Part shown: piece by piece, positions 22,893 through 34,730 of the stretch
Position numbering within the stretch: the first letter of the stretch is position 1
Layout: every line of letters starts with the position of its first letter
NCBI GenBank assembly: GCA_030522415.1
Contig: CM060104.1
Coordinates: forward strand, 10,737,501 to 10,801,500
Reading direction: 5' to 3'
From: Channallabes apus
Taxonomy: Eukaryota > Chordata > Actinopteri > Siluriformes > Clariidae
Length of the DNA: 64,000 nucleotides
Made by a program: the position numbers and the translations under genes
Notes under the pieces: model-generated
The model's input: only the letters and a program-made list of their open reading frames with translations
Told to the model about the DNA's origin: nothing
Database searches by the model: none

Positions 22893-22959
22893 CCGCTTGG
22901 TGTAGCGGTTAGAACACTCGGCCAGTGATCTACAAAGCACCGGTTCGAATCCCGAGTGA
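22891..22959 (+). other. tRNA-like sequence, copy 1
   Basis: A-box TGGTGTAGCGG at 22898-22908 and B-box GGTTCGAATCC at 22942-22952, both good RNA polymerase III promoter matches. A D-arm (GTGT...ACAC) can form. The anticodon, T and acceptor stems do not pair, so this is not a functional tRNA. It resembles a tRNA-derived SINE head. Confidence 0.6.
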
Positions 22960-23738
22960 TGTTTTAAAATTGTTTTATTTTAAAACTAAATAAAATGTTT
23001 TAAGTGCGCTTAAGGTAGAGTCTTATAAAGGCTATGTAGACTTATATAGTTTTGTTATATATTTTTTGCACATTAATCTGAGTCCTCATCTGTTAGATCT
23101 GTTTAGTTTTTTTTTCCTGCCCGGGACGAATGCGCGGTTCCATCCCTTTCCCGCCTATTCAGGGAGCCTACGGAGTGAGCGATTAACCATAGTCGAGTCG
23201 ATTGGTGTGCGTCCAACTCACGTTACTCGTGTGCTATTCATGGCGGCTGGTGATAATTAACGTTAATATGATCTCGAGCTTGCTCACGATGCTCAACATC
23301 TATAAAAATAGCAAAGTATTGTGTATAGAGTGATAAAAAAAAAACTATCTAACGCATGTTAGAAAACATCATTTCCTGCATTTTTTGATGATTTGATTGA
23401 TGTTTTAAATTTTTTTATTTTAATTATAGCAAAATTAAAATAAAAAAAATTGTTGTATTTTGATTTTGCTTCAGCATACTATAGAAAAAACAGCAAACTC
23501 ACACGCAACCAGTTTGTATTCTTTAAATTTAGGGGAGTGACGGCTCGGTCTGCTGCTGCTGCTGTGTGTGTGTGTGTGTCATTATACTGATGAAAAATGG
23601 TGGCCATCTGCAGTACCGGGAGTTTTGATTTACGACAGCTGTTTACGGCAGTGTAGTCCAGTGCGGGAGATGCATTGTGGGTAATGAGGTCCGGTGTTAC
23701 ATCTGTTACATTTTTGATAATAGTTTTTTTTACAAACA

Positions 23739-23905
23739 TTTCTAAACTAATAAGATCAAATGACACCAAGTTTAAAACAGATAAAATACACGTGCAAATA
23801 GTATAATTGTATAACAGGCTTACTTCGTTACCTATTTAACGCTTGCTTTCAAAGAAGGCGAGTGGCTTATTAACGCCACGGAGGTGTGTTGTCTCTTAGT
23901 GCCTG
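23739..23905 (-). pseudogene. hAT-derived fragment in block Z1
   Basis: Inverse of the 41,855-42,018 copy. It shares CAAATAGTATAATTG, ACACGTG and ACCAAGTTTAAAACAG with the 3' part of the hAT at 15585-17216 (17,030-17,110). Adjacent to tRNA-like copy 2. Confidence 0.6.
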
Positions 23906-23970
23906 GTTGGTGTAGCGGTTAGAGCGCTCGGTCAGGGATTTACAAAGCGTCGGTTCGAATCCTGGATGAT
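23901..23970 (+). other. tRNA-like sequence, copy 2
   Basis: A-box TGGTGTAGCGG and B-box GGTTCGAATCC (23952-23962) with D-arm GTGT...GCGC. No complete cloverleaf. Downstream is AT-rich. Confidence 0.55.
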
Positions 23971-24899
23971 GCTGTTTTAAAAAATTGTTCTATTTTAATT
24001 TTACTCAGCAAACAAACAGCAAACAAAAAATTTATTATTCAGAGCACGATATACAACCGTAATGAGTCCCGTAACCGGCTTATACAGCTGGCATGTGACC
24101 AACGTATTTAACCGTGATGAGTCCATAAAATCAGTAGCAGCTAATAATTACTAATTACTTTAGTTAATGCTGCTACTGATTTTATTCCAGCTTACCTGTT
24201 CAGGTTGATTGCGATTCTTTTTAAAATATTGTCTCAGTTTTATATGTTGTTCGTCTTGATGTTTGTCTTCTTTTCACTTGGCAACACTCAAATGCAAATT
24301 ATTCACCGTGAATCAGCTGTTCTCACCTATCCATTCAGAGAAACTGAATGAGCTGAAATGAGCCTTTGTTTCACGACCGCGACACCCCTCTCTCTCACGC
24401 ACATACAGTACAGAGTAGACCAAATCATTACAGTACATACTTTATCCAACGAACATGAAAAATATCCACATAATGATGAGTTAAGAAGCATTGCTTAATT
24501 TTCGTTTAGACAGACTGTTTGTATCTGATTATTGGTATTATTAAAGAACAGCAGCACAAACAACAACACAAGGGCTTGTACAGCAAGACACATTTTTATT
24601 ATTTTGCAAAGAGTTAAATTTGTAACAGTAAAAGGCATCCGAATTTAAATATATAAATTACTAGAAACAAATTGAGCACACTATCAGAATAAAAAATAGA
24701 ACAAATCAAATGTTTTTTACACATACACAAGGAGGAAAATGATAACGAGTTTATATTAAAATATCAAATATTGTAATATTGTTTTTGTGTTATTATAAAT
24801 AATGAAATGCAGTAGGCTGTTATGGTCATCATCAAAAGAAAATATATTAAGTAACAGATAATATTAGGTTTATATTTCAAATTAGATAAAATGCTGATT

Positions 24900-25130
24900 T
24901 TCCAGTTTTCAGTTTTGTAAATATTCTATTTATAGTGTGTTAAGTTTTTCTTTAGGTTAAACGGTTTTGAGAATTAGACCATCCAGCTAAGATCAATATT
25001 ATGTCGTTGATTGATAAAATCTGGATTAAGGATATTTTATTTTGTTTTATTTATTTAAATTTGTATTTTTCATCTTCCCCCCCTGAGGGATTGCCACCTT
25101 ATTGTGGTCAGGGGATTTGCGTGCCTCAGT
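24900..25130. repeat. Block V, inverted copy
   Basis: Inverse of S1 13,763-13,830, 15,495-15,584 and 17,217-17,260 joined without the Tc1 and hAT insertions. TTAGGTTAAACGGTTTTGAG at about 24,953 is the uninterrupted hAT target. Confidence 0.85.
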
Positions 25131-25879
25131 GCTTGGATGTTTACCGAGGGCTCAAGGGAGGTGTGTCTGTGTGTGTGTGTGTGTGTGTCTGTGTGTGTGT
25201 GCTGTAGCCTGTCCTTTTTTTCAGCGGATTTTTCCGCTACCGCAGATCAGTTTATCAACTTGTAATATATAAATTTTAGGAATATATTAACATGTGGAGA
25301 CATCATTATATGTTGAATGGAACTTGTAAGCCTTTGAATGGTGTTAAAAATACTTGCAAAACAAGTATTGCAGCCATACATTGGAGGGAACTTCTGAGGT
25401 GGTCAGTGATTGATGGCACGGTCGGTCGGAGGGGGTTGTGATCACACCTATAGATCTTTTGTTCTAGGCTATCGGTCAAATATCTCTCCATTTGGAAGCA
25501 AAAACATGCTGAAATCATCTCGACGCACATACTAAGCTGTTTATAAAGTAGACACTGTTTGTTTTTTCATTTTGTAATCTTTCCCGTGTTTACCGTGTAC
25601 TGTACAATGTATATTCATTTTTTAATGAATTACTGTAAATAAACTACACATTCCGTTGATTTACCAGAAATGACTTTTCTGTTTTTTGTGTGTGCTAAAC
25701 TAAACTTCAGGGTCAAAGTAATAGCGGTTTTATTTGAAAAGTATTATATATTTACAATGCTGATAAGTTCAAGCTTAGATTCATATATAAACTGCTTCAA
25801 AGTCTTTCCACCCCGTGACCGCTGAAATCCGACAGACGCAGGGCTCAAGGGAGGTGTGTCTGTGTGTGTGTCTACCGCA

Positions 25880-25976
25880 GATCAGTTTATCAACTTGTAA
25901 TATATACATTTTAGGAATATATTAACATGTGCAGACATTTAAGGGTGCGCTGCCCTCTCTTGCCCGTGCGTAGAGC

Positions 25977-26012
<36 letters not shown>

Positions 26013-27010
26013 CTATCTATCTATTATATAAATACACATTTGGAATCTGCATCTACATTTTCTGTTACAAGTATAGAATTAGGTTCAGCTGAGACTCATG
26101 ATCAATGGTGTTAGGGTACTTATGTAGTGATAATTAGTTTCAGCCAAATCATTAAAACTAACAATGGACTATGACACTCTTGAGAGGGGATATGAAGGTG
26201 TTATTCATTTATTTATTCTCTACAAGGGTGCGAACTACAATACAGACCAAACTATAACTCTCTCTTACTACTATAAAAATTCTAGATATAAACAAACAAA
26301 ATACAGCTTTTTTTCCTCAGAGGTAAACGGAAAAGTGAAGTTGTTCAGCTGTCACTGCAGCTTCTTCAAAGTCTTCCCACTCCGTGACCACTGAAATCCG
26401 ACACGACACCACGTTAGGCTACGTCTTGACTCATTTGTATACCGACGGTGATTGGATGTTTCCCGAGGGCTCAGGGGAGTGTGTGTGTCTGTCTGTGTGT
26501 GTGTGTGTGTGTGTCTATGTGTGTGCGTGCGCGCGCGTACTTCTTCTACTGTTATAAAAACTCTAAATATAAACAAACTAAATACAGCTTTTTTTTCAGA
26601 GGTAAACGGAAAAGTGAAGATGTTCAGTGTCACTATGCAGATGTTACACTCAGTGGAGTTACCGAAATCATTGGTTTAGTCCTGAGTTGCCACACATCAT
26701 TTCCACATTTCACTCGCTTTTATTCCTCTTATGTGAGCATAAACAGTGAAACATTCCACAGGTTTATAATACACCGCGGCCAAGTGAACCACGTTCCTGT
26801 CAAACGAAACGAGGCATAATCGTGGTGTTTGCTTCGGTTATGACACACCATAGTTTATTATCTGCTGTGGTAGATCTGATTATTTATCCAAACACAATAA
26901 TAAAGCTTTATATCCTCAGGAGGGCTCAGTACATTGTTTTAGCGATAGTTTCACGGAAGCGAGTTCAGAACTAATCTAACCAAACCAAAAAAAAAAAAAA
27001 CATCCGAAGC
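25880..27010 (-). repeat. Repeat unit U, inverted copy
   Basis: Inverse complement of U, with a short GATA run (26,007-26,023). An extra TTGCCACACATCATTTCC segment near 26,688 is absent from the other copies. Confidence 0.8.
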
Positions 27011-27357
27011 TTCAAATAGAATGAACGAACTAATGAAATTGATATATATGTAATTGATATACTGTATATACAGACGTGTGTGTGCCATTTTAATTCAAAT
27101 GAACATTTTAATGCTTTCTGATACACTTATCAACTTATCCACATACACTTATCAACACAAACTCTCCGTGCACGCACACACAATCTCTAAAAAATTAATA
27201 TTAATAACATACATATACAAATAAACAAAAATATAAACGTCTATATTGAAGTTTACGGTGAACGCAGAGTCGGCTAAGCACACGTGATGACGCCCTCACC
27301 TCTGTTACGGCTGCCTACAGTATTTGGCCAAAAGAATTATAATAATTGAACGATATG

Positions 27358-27462
27358 CCTGGTCCTGGAAAGAGACATCAACAGTCCGGCGCTGAGAAAC
27401 GAAAGAACCGAAAGAAAAAAAAGCCTAAGATGAAGCCCGTGCATCAATTCCAGAAATAAAAC
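27358..27462 (+). pseudogene. Short frame resembling the N-terminus of a hAT transposase
   Basis: ATGCCTGGTCCTGGAAAGAG opens a 34-codon frame, MPGPGKRHQQSGAEKRKNRK and further Lys-rich residues. The SGAEKRK(K/N)RK motif is typical of the start of ZMYM1-like/DUF4371 hAT proteins. The frame stops before any domain, and AATAAA follows just after. A sister copy is at 48079. In block S all but the first dozen bases are deleted between two GACA repeats. Confidence 0.45.
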
Positions 27463-27597
27463 TTTACTTTATTCTGTCGACGTTAATAATGTATTAACGT
27501 AACATTAACGTAAAATAATGCAAATTTCATTTAACAGCAGGGGGGACAATAAATATATATTTTTATAAGTTTATTGCATTGTTTATGTTGTTTACAG

Positions 27598-27770
27598 TCA
27601 AGCCATCAACATACAATAAAATGTAAACATGAGATCTAAACTAAAAACTGTGCTCCCTGTGCTGGTGCTGGCAATATCATCTCTTTGTTCTGCTGTCTCC
27701 GGCTCCCTCCCTGGTTCTGAATCTGCCCCGTCCTCTACTCTCACTGTCTCAGAACAGACTGACTCCTGAA
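27598..27770 (-). pseudogene. Terminal-exon-like frame ending ...DIASTSTGSTV
   Basis: On the minus strand an acceptor-like TTCTGCTTCAG near 27,771 is followed by an open frame, ESVCSETVRVEDGADSEPGR and then EPETAEQRDDIASTSTGS, a stop at 27598, and CAATAAA soon after. The acidic, Ser/Thr-rich composition resembles linker regions in hAT N-termini. The same 3' part occurs at 48324, and on the plus strand at 9,320-9,440 and 55,085-55,200, preceded by different sequence. It converges with the short frame at 27358. Confidence 0.35.
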
Positions 27771-28200
27771 GCAGAAAAAAAATGCAGGAAATTATGTTTT
27801 CTAACATGCGTTAGATAGTTTTTTTTATCACTCTATACACAATACTTTGCTATTTTTATAGATGTTGAGCATCGTGAGCAAGCCCGAGATCATATTAACG
27901 TTCATTATCACCAGCCGGCATGAATAGCACACGAGTAACGTGAGTTGGACGCACACCAATCGATTCGACTATGGTTAATCGCTCACTCCGTAGGCTCCCT
28001 GAATAGGCGGGAAAGGGATGGAACCGCGCATTCGTCCCGGCAGGAAAAAAAAAACTAAATCTAACAGATGAGGACTCAGATTAATGTGCAAAAAATATAT
28101 AACAAAACTATATAAGTCTACATAGCCTTTATAAGACTCTACCTTAAGCGCACTTAAAACATTTTATTTAGTTTTAAAATAAAACAATTTTAAAACATCA

Positions 28201-28266
28201 CTCGGGATTCGAACCGGCGCTTTGTAGATCACTGGCTGAGTGTTCTAACCGCTACACCAAGCGGCC
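28201..28266 (-). other. tRNA-like sequence, copy 3
   Basis: Inverse strand: A-box TGGTGTAGCGG and B-box GGTTCGAATCC present; no full cloverleaf. Confidence 0.55.
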
Positions 28267-28420
28267 ACTTAGAGACAATGCACACCAGAGACGTTAATAA
28301 GCCACTCGACTTCTTTGAAAGCAAGTGTACTTCTTTGATAAGTGACGAAGTAAGCCTGTTATAATAATAACTTGGTGTTATTTGATCTTATTGGTTTAGA
28401 AATTTATATTTAAATAAAAC
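28260..28420 (+). pseudogene. hAT-derived fragment in block X1
   Basis: The frame reads SGHLETMHTRDVNKPLDFFE and on to ISDEVSLL before a stop at about 28,363. It aligns with GRHLETTPSSHVNKPLDVFE of the hAT at 15585-17216. Nucleotide similarity continues into the non-coding tail (ACTTGGTGTTATTTGATC and TTGGTTTAGAAAT). The upstream part of the zinc-binding region is replaced by the tRNA-like sequence, so the join between the two is a fusion point shared by at least six loci. Confidence 0.7.
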
Positions 28421-28884
28421 CCTACACACTTCTTTTCTAATTACACGTGATAAAATCTAAAGGCTCACTGTGTTAATATTTATTGTGCTTAAATTTGATC
28501 TTAATAACATTTGATTTAATTTGAATTCTACATTTGTACTGTAATTATAGTACTGTGATTATGAATTCGGTCAACTACAGTGTTTCACTTGATGTTATCG
28601 GCTATTACGTGTATTATTGAGGCAGAGAATGAACTAAGGCATGAGGCGTCAGTCTGTAGTTATATAGCGCCACTCAGTGGTAAAAGCCAGCAAATGCACA
28701 GCAAATGCACATCCCGTAATGCGGCGGCGACGTTACATACGACGCTCCGATTTTGTAACCACTGTACAACATGGCTGATCTGCTTCTGTCCCCTAATTGA
28801 AAAACATTGAGGGATTCCTTATGAGCATGGACAGAGAATGCCTCAGCCTATTATTGGTAACAATGTTAAATCTCAGGACAACTA

Positions 28885-29045
28885 CAGTGGCTTGCAAAAG
28901 TATTCGCCCCCCGTGAACTTTTCCACATTTTGTCACATTACAGCCACAAACATGAATCAATTTTATTGGAATTCCACGTGAAAGACCAATACAAAGTGGT
29001 GTACACGCGAGAAGTGGAACGAAAATCATACATGATTTCAAACAT
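28885..29045. mobile_element. End of another Tc1-like element
   Basis: TA followed by CAGTGGCTTGCAAAAGTATT and CCACATTTTGTCACATTACA is a terminal sequence typical of a fish Tc1 family distinct from copies A-D. Only about 160 bp remain before a poly-T run. No transposase and no opposite end were found. Confidence 0.7.
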
Positions 29046-29394
29046 TTTTTTTTTTTACAAATAAATAACTGAAAAGTGAGGTTATATATAACTTATATAG
29101 TCTTGGGTTAAAAAGTCTGCATTTCAACATGCATCCCCCACCTCCAAAGACTAAGCTCCTGTTGGTATAGCTCTTAAGGTCACTGTGGCACGCAAACCCC
29201 CTGACCACAATAAGGTGGCAATCCCTCAGGGGGGGGAGGTGAAAAATACAAATTAAATAAAATAAATTATCCTTAATCCAGATTTTATCAATCAACGACA
29301 TAATATTTATCTTAGCTGGATGGTCTAATTCTCAAAACCGTTTAACCTAAAGAAAAACATAACACACTATAACTAGAATATTTACAAAACTGAA
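29046..29394. repeat. Short unique stretch, then block V, copy 3
   Basis: From 29,188 (GGCACGCAAACCCC) the sequence follows block V without insertions, including the empty hAT target TCAAAACCGTTTAACCTAAA near 29,333. 29,046-29,187 is not recognised. Confidence 0.7.
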
Positions 29395-29624
29395 AGGTTT
29401 TCTTATGAATAATAAAAAAAAACATTATAACTCAAAAAGATCATATTATGTTTATATATATATATTTTATAGTAACTGAACAGCTCTCTTCTCTCCAATC
29501 CACTCATACACCACAGTCTCCTATTTCTCTGTGCGCGCGCTGCAGCCTGTGAATGAATACACGCAGCGGAGGTTTTACATATTTAAAACGTAAAAAGGTG
29601 TCTCCATCATAAATAACCCTGAAT

Positions 29625-29628
<4 letters not shown>

Positions 29629-29694
<66 letters not shown>
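29629..29694. repeat. (TA)n microsatellite
   Basis: About 32 TA repeats. The Y2 counterpart is at 60,932-60,976. Confidence 0.95.
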
Positions 29695-29698
<4 letters not shown>

Positions 29699-30255
29699 CA
29701 TGTTTTGTGAGATTTTCCCTTACTTGGTTTTATCAATTTATATTACTCCCTATAATAATGTAAACATTGCTAATTTATGTTTTGGAAAGAAACTTAAGTA
29801 ATTATTTCATCTATATCTTTCATAAATCACACAACTAAAATATAATTAAACAGTTTATTCACCAACATTACCAAATATTTGTGACATTCACAGTCTAGAT
29901 CCAAGTTGTCTTTTTAATAAAAGTGCATTCAGCTAAATTTTGCATCCATAGAAAAAAACTGCATGGCACCAGGGCCTGAAATACTTGTTTTAAACAAAAT
30001 TGTGTAAAATAATAAATAAATAAAATACAGCATTCATTTAGAAATAAAATGCAGCAGAAAATACTTTAAACAAACTGTAGAATAAACGTTAAAACGTAAT
30101 AGCCCTCTGAAGCAGTGAAGTTGCAACTTTCAAATCAGCACTCTGGACTAGTGCACTTAAAAGTATGCCATTGAAACCTTAATGCATGAAAACATTTTAA
30201 GCTGAACATGTAAACACAACATGTAAACACTTGTAGTCAAGCCAAATCAAATGTT

Positions 30256-30436
30256 TTAAGATGATAACTTCATCTTTAAAGCTTGCACTTTTGGTGATAG
30301 CTTAATCCCATCAAGTTCTAGAAGAACTTTCTGAAAATAGCCTCTCCTTCAAGGATTATGGATACACCAACCGGTTCTTCCCCTTCAACAGCACGGACGA
30401 CAAGGATTTTAAGAAGGTGTCACTTCGTCTGTGCCC
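30256..30436 (-). pseudogene. Exon-like remnant, Y1 copy (two deletions)
   Basis: Inverse of the exon at 44592-44834. Relative to that copy it lacks 10 bp near the acceptor (ATGCCAGTAT region) and 52 bp in the middle, both shifting the frame. The acceptor TTTTATGCAG and the stop are kept. See the Y3 entry for the family suggestion. Confidence 0.5.
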
Positions 30437-31667
30437 CTGCATAAAATTTACAAGAAAATAAATCATTTATTTTGAGAAGCAAAAAAAATCTGAATTGCTT
30501 CAACCTGTGCTGACTTCATTGAGAAAAAAATAATAATAAAAATAAATGATAAAAAAAAAATGACCATCACTTCATATACTTCATATTGTTAAACTTGGGT
30601 TAAATTGCTTTATCTTGCATCAGTAAAACATGGCATGAGATGGCTTTAATTCAATTCAATTCAGTTTTATTTGTATAGCGCTTTTAACAATTGACATTGT
30701 CTCAAAACAGCTTTACACAATCAAAAGAATTATTTAAGTTCGTATGGAATGTGAATGTGTATGAATCAAAATGTTCAGATAGTCCCTGGTGAGCAAGCCC
30801 GAGGGCGACAGTGGCAAGGAAAAACTCCCTGAGATGGTAATAGGAAGAAACCTTGAGAGGAACCAGACTCGACAGGGAACCCATCCTCATCTGGGTGAAA
30901 CAGATAGCAGGAAATGATCTGCATTTATACTGTGTTAAGTGTTAGGTTCAGCTATAATAGTTGATGTTAATTGATGTTATAATAGTTGATGTAAAATGGA
31001 GTCCAGTAATTATTCGAGACTCAGATAGACTTGTAGAAAGTTCCAGTCCTGAACTATCGAATTGTCAAGTCCTCAGAGAAACAGCTGACAACACCAGTCG
31101 AGGCCAGAACCATCTTCTAAGTAGATAGAATCATCCCCAGACACCAGGCACATCCTAAAGAGACACACGGGGCATCCATGCGATGAGACCTCCAACCAGA
31201 AACCGGGCACCAGGATGGACCAGACAGGTCCGGAGGGCAGAGGGAGTCTGGATCACTGGCAGCTCAGGAACCACATGTGTAGCTCGACAGAGAGAGAGAG
31301 AGAAAGAGTGAAAGGGGGAGACAGGGGGAGAGAGGAAAGAGAAAGAGGGGGAGGAAGAGAAGACGAGGAGAGATTGCAATTAGGTATGGTCACAGTCACA
31401 ATGTCTAATGTGAATGTATATTTACTGTAGAGTGCAAGCAGGGACTCCGGCAGGACTAACTATGACAGCATAACTAAAGGGAGAGCCAGAAGGAAACACA
31501 AACATGAGGGCTCCCTGAGATGTAAAGCAAACAATCACCTCACCGTCAACAAACCTGAGTGATCAAATGAGACTGAGGAAGACAGCATCTAAAACATACC
31601 AGTTCACCATAATACTCTACGTCCATGAGTCCCCCAGATCTGCTCCTTTACCTTATGGCAAATCTAT

Positions 31668-34634
31668 TTATAAAAATGCTTGGCTAAATAAATAGGTTTT
31701 TAGCCTAGACTTAAACACTGAGACTGTGTCTGAGTCCCGAACACTATTTGGAAGACTATTCCATAATTTTGGGGCTTTGTAATAAAAAGCTCTGCCCCCA
31801 GCTGTAGTTTTCATAATACGCGGTACTGATAAGCAGCCTGCATCCTTTGACCGAAGTAGGCGTGGCGGATCGTAAGACACTAACAGTTCGCTCAGATACT
31901 GCGGGGCGAGACCATTTAATGCTTTATATGTCAAGAGTAGTATTTTAAAATCAATGCGAAATTTCACAGGGAGCCAATGCAGTGAAGATAGGATAGGGGT
32001 GATGTGCTCATATCTTCTGGTTCTAGTGAGGACTCTCGCTGCTGCATTCTGGACTAGCTGAAGCTTGTTTATGCACCTAACTGAACAACCAGACAGTAAG
32101 GCATTACAATAGTCCAACCTAGAAGTGATAAAAGCATGAACTAGTTTTTCTGCATCGTTTAGCGACAATATATTTCTTATTTTGGCGATATTTCTGAGGT
32201 GAAAGAATGCTATCCTGGTGATATTATCTACATGAGCTTCAAATGAAAGGCTGGAATCTATAATCACGCCGAGGTCTTTTACTGTTGCACTTGACGGAAC
32301 AGAAAGGCCATCTAAAGTTACGGTGTGATCTAAGATTTTACTTCTAGCTGTATGCGGTCCTATGACTAGAACTTCTGTCTTATCCGGATTAAGCAGAAGG
32401 AAGTTAATTAGCATCCAATTTCTTATGTCCTGCACACATTGCTCAACTTTAGTAAGATGGTTTTTCTCATCAGGTTTTGTTGAGACGTATAGCTGTGTGT
32501 CGTCAGCATAACAATGAAAACTAATACCATGCTTACGGATTATGTTGCCCAGAGGAAGCATGTAAAGGGAAAAAAGCAGTGGGCCTAAAACTGAACCCTG
32601 CGGAACGCCAAACTCCACTAGAGAACATGCAGAATAATCACCATTTAAGTCTACATACTGATAACGATCGGTCAAATAGGATCTGAGCCAGGAGAGGGCT
32701 GTACCCTTAATTCCTACTACATTTTCTAATCTGTGAAGAAGAATAGCATGATCAATAGTGTCAAAAGCTGCACTGAGGTCGAGTAATACAAGCATAGTTA
32801 CACAACCCTGATCAGAGGCCAATAGGAGGTCATTTACTACTTTAACGAGTGCTGTTTCTGTGCTGTGATGAGGCCTAAATCCTGACTGATACAGTTCATG
32901 TATGCCATTTCTATGTAGATATGAGCATAGCTGCTCCGCTACTATCTTTTCCAGAATCTTAGAGATAAAGGGGAGGTTTGATATTGGCCTGTAATTGGAC
33001 AGCTGACAGGGGTCGAGGTCAGGTTTCTTAATTATTGGTTTAATAACTGCTACTTTAAAAGATTTTGGAACATAACCAATGCTGAGTGAGGAATTAATTA
33101 TTCTCAACAGCGGTTCTGTTATTACTGGTACTATCTGTTTAAGAAAATGTGTCGGTATAGGATCTAATATACAGGTTGATGAATTTGCAGAAGAGATGAG
33201 TGAAATTAGTTCATTCTCTTCAAGAGGAGTAAAGTCTTCTAGGTTTGAATCTGACATGGCTAGGTTAACATCTGTATCAATCACATTGTTTGGTTTCAAA
33301 GTCTCAATTTTATGCCTAATATTTACAATTTTATTATTAAAAAAGTTCATGAAGTCCTCACTATTGCATGATGTTGTTGTGGAGATTTCTGTAGTGGTCT
33401 TATTTCTGGTTAATTTGGCTACGGTATTAAATAAAAATCTAGGATTATTTTTATTTTCTTCTATAAGAGTGGAGAGATACGTTGATCTAGCTACACTAAG
33501 AGCTTTCCTATAGTTCAGGATGCTCTCTTTCCATGCTATTTGAAATACCAATAATTTAGTTTGACGCCATTTACGCTCTAATTTCCGAGCAGTCTGTTTT
33601 AAAGTGCGCGTGTGATCGTTATACCAGGGAGCGAGTTTCTTATCTCTAATAATTTTTCTTTTAGCTGGAGCTACATTATCTAAGGTACAACGAAGTGTCG
33701 ACTCTAAATATTCAGTCGCCTGATCAAGTTCTGTGGGGTCAGACGGTGGCCTAATCGAAGTTGGTAACTGTGGGAGATTACTGATAAAACTCTGTGTGGT
33801 AGTTGATGTGAATGTACGTTTAATACGGTAGCGCGGTGCTGTGCGTACATTATCACTGTGACACACTTGAATGGAGACAAGATAGTGATCTGAGATAATT
33901 TCAGACAGTGGAATTGTGAATACATTTCTTATACTTAATCCGAAGAATATTACTAAATCTAAAGTGTGACCTGCTTTATGAGTGGGTCCTACTACACACT
34001 GATTTACGCCTACGGAGTCCAGTATGGATATAAATGCTGTTCTCAGAGGGTCTTCTGGATTCTCAAAATGAATGTTAAAATCTCCAGCAATTAACACTTT
34101 GTCTACAGAAACGACCAGGTCTGAGATGAAATCCGCAAATTCACTAAGAAATTCAGAATACGGCCCTGGAGGTCTGTAAATTATAATTAGTGGAATCGAC
34201 TGAGCTGATTTAATATACTTAAATAGACTTATGTTACTATAGAGAATTTCAAATGAGTTAAATTTGTGTCCGTGTTTTTGTACGATAGACAGATTATCAT
34301 TATGAATAGCTGCGACGCCTCCTCTACCAGTTAACCGAGGCTGGTGTATGTAGCTGTATCCAGGAGGACTAGCTTCATTTAGAGCTACATACTCATCCTG
34401 TTTAACCCACGTTTCAGTTAAACAGAGTATATCAAACGCCTGATCTGTGATAATTTCATTAACAATAACCGCTTTTGATGCGAGAGATCTAATATTTAAC
34501 AATCCTATCTTCAGATCAGAGGTGCCGGCTGCGCATTCAGTATGATCTGAGTTTGTGGTCTTTATGTTAATTAAATTATTGAAACAGACTTTCTGAGTCT
34601 TTCTACATTTTTGCTTAGATCGGGGAACAGACAC
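31668..34634 (-). CDS. L2 LINE ORF2: endonuclease and reverse transcriptase
   Basis: An unbroken frame of 988 codons. An apurinic-type endonuclease occupies about residues 41-257: LNIRSL at 46, CLTETW with the catalytic E74, AGDFN at 183-187, and ISDH at 247-250. The reverse transcriptase covers about 480-760: LDPIPT at 490, the [17 protein letters not shown] block at 547-563, [10 protein letters not shown] at 584-593, [13 protein letters not shown] with D619 and D625, [10 protein letters not shown] at 676-685, and YADD at 709-712. The C-terminal part ([24 protein letters not shown] segment near 861-880, then LHWLPV at 885-890) is typical of CR1/L2 elements. The protein nicks the target and copies the element RNA there. 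The true start may lie a little upstream, since only 96 bp separate it from ORF1. Confidence 0.96.
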   Translation of the reverse strand: MSVPRSKQKCRKTQKVCFNNLINIKTTNSDHTECAAGTSDLKIGLLNIRSLASKAVIVNEIITDQAFDILCLTETWVKQDEYVALNEASPPGYSYIHQPRLTGRGGVAAIHNDNLSIVQKHGHKFNSFEILYSNISLFKYIKSAQSIPLIIIYRPPGPYSEFLSEFADFISDLVVSVDKVLIAGDFNIHFENPEDPLRTAFISILDSVGVNQCVVGPTHKAGHTLDLVIFFGLSIRNVFTIPLSEIISDHYLVSIQVCHSDNVRTAPRYRIKRTFTSTTTQSFISNLPQLPTSIRPPSDPTELDQATEYLESTLRCTLDNVAPAKRKIIRDKKLAPWYNDHTRTLKQTARKLERKWRQTKLLVFQIAWKESILNYRKALSVARSTYLSTLIEENKNNPRFLFNTVAKLTRNKTTTEISTTTSCNSEDFMNFFNNKIVNIRHKIETLKPNNVIDTDVNLAMSDSNLEDFTPLEENELISLISSANSSTCILDPIPTHFLKQIVPVITEPLLRIINSSLSIGYVPKSFKVAVIKPIIKKPDLDPCQLSNYRPISNLPFISKILEKIVAEQLCSYLHRNGIHELYQSGFRPHHSTETALVKVVNDLLLASDQGCVTMLVLLDLSAAFDTIDHAILLHRLENVVGIKGTALSWLRSYLTDRYQYVDLNGDYSACSLVEFGVPQGSVLGPLLFSLYMLPLGNIIRKHGISFHCYADDTQLYVSTKPDEKNHLTKVEQCVQDIRNWMLINFLLLNPDKTEVLVIGPHTARSKILDHTVTLDGLSVPSSATVKDLGVIIDSSLSFEAHVDNITRIAFFHLRNIAKIRNILSLNDAEKLVHAFITSRLDYCNALLSGCSVRCINKLQLVQNAAARVLTRTRRYEHITPILSSLHWLPVKFRIDFKILLLTYKALNGLAPQYLSELLVSYDPPRLLRSKDAGCLSVPRIMKTTAGGRAFYYKAPKLWNSLPNSVRDSDTVSVFKSRLKTYLFSQAFL

Positions 34635-34730
34635 AGTCTCAATATGATGAACCCTGAGTGACGACTCTATGCAGCTAGCAGACGGTTGGTTTAGCCTGTC
34701 TGTCTGCTCCCTGGCCTGGGCTCTGGATTG

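Larger units (their letters stand above)
23395..24835 (+). repeat. Block Z, copy 1
   Basis: Inverse complement of 40,915-42,485, colinear over about 1.4 kb including a tRNA-like sequence. Z2 contains about 165 bp (42,018-42,185) that Z1 lacks near 23,735. No gene recognised. Confidence 0.85.
22400..28764. mobile_element. Possible 6.4-kb composite element with inverted CAGTGGTTACAAAAT ends
   Basis: The left end CAGTGGTTACAAAATTGGAA at 22400 and the inverted right end ATTTTGTAACCACTG at 28750-28764 are both flanked by TA (22398-22399 and 28765-28766), as expected for an element that duplicates TA. The first 15 bases match exactly, then similarity fades. The same right end with its subterminal 500 bp recurs at 43,087 and 50,744. 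The interior holds tRNA-like sequences, hAT-derived fragments, an inverted U unit and block Z, but no complete transposase. It may be a non-autonomous or chimeric element, or two unrelated ends of one TIR family that happen to face each other. Confidence 0.45.
27118..28764 (+). repeat. Block X, copy 1
   Basis: Colinear with 47,838-50,744 except for the hAT at 48473-49726, which X1 lacks. It ends in the CAGTGGTTAC-type terminus. Partly present, inverted, at 22,640-23,380. Confidence 0.9.

Noticed and set aside
22891..23970. True tRNA genes
   Set aside because: Only the A-box, B-box and D-arm fit; the anticodon, T and acceptor stems do not pair in any copy.
33079..33513. A 144-codon plus-strand frame inside the LINE
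   Set aside because: It is antisense to ORF2, which has complete enzymatic motifs.
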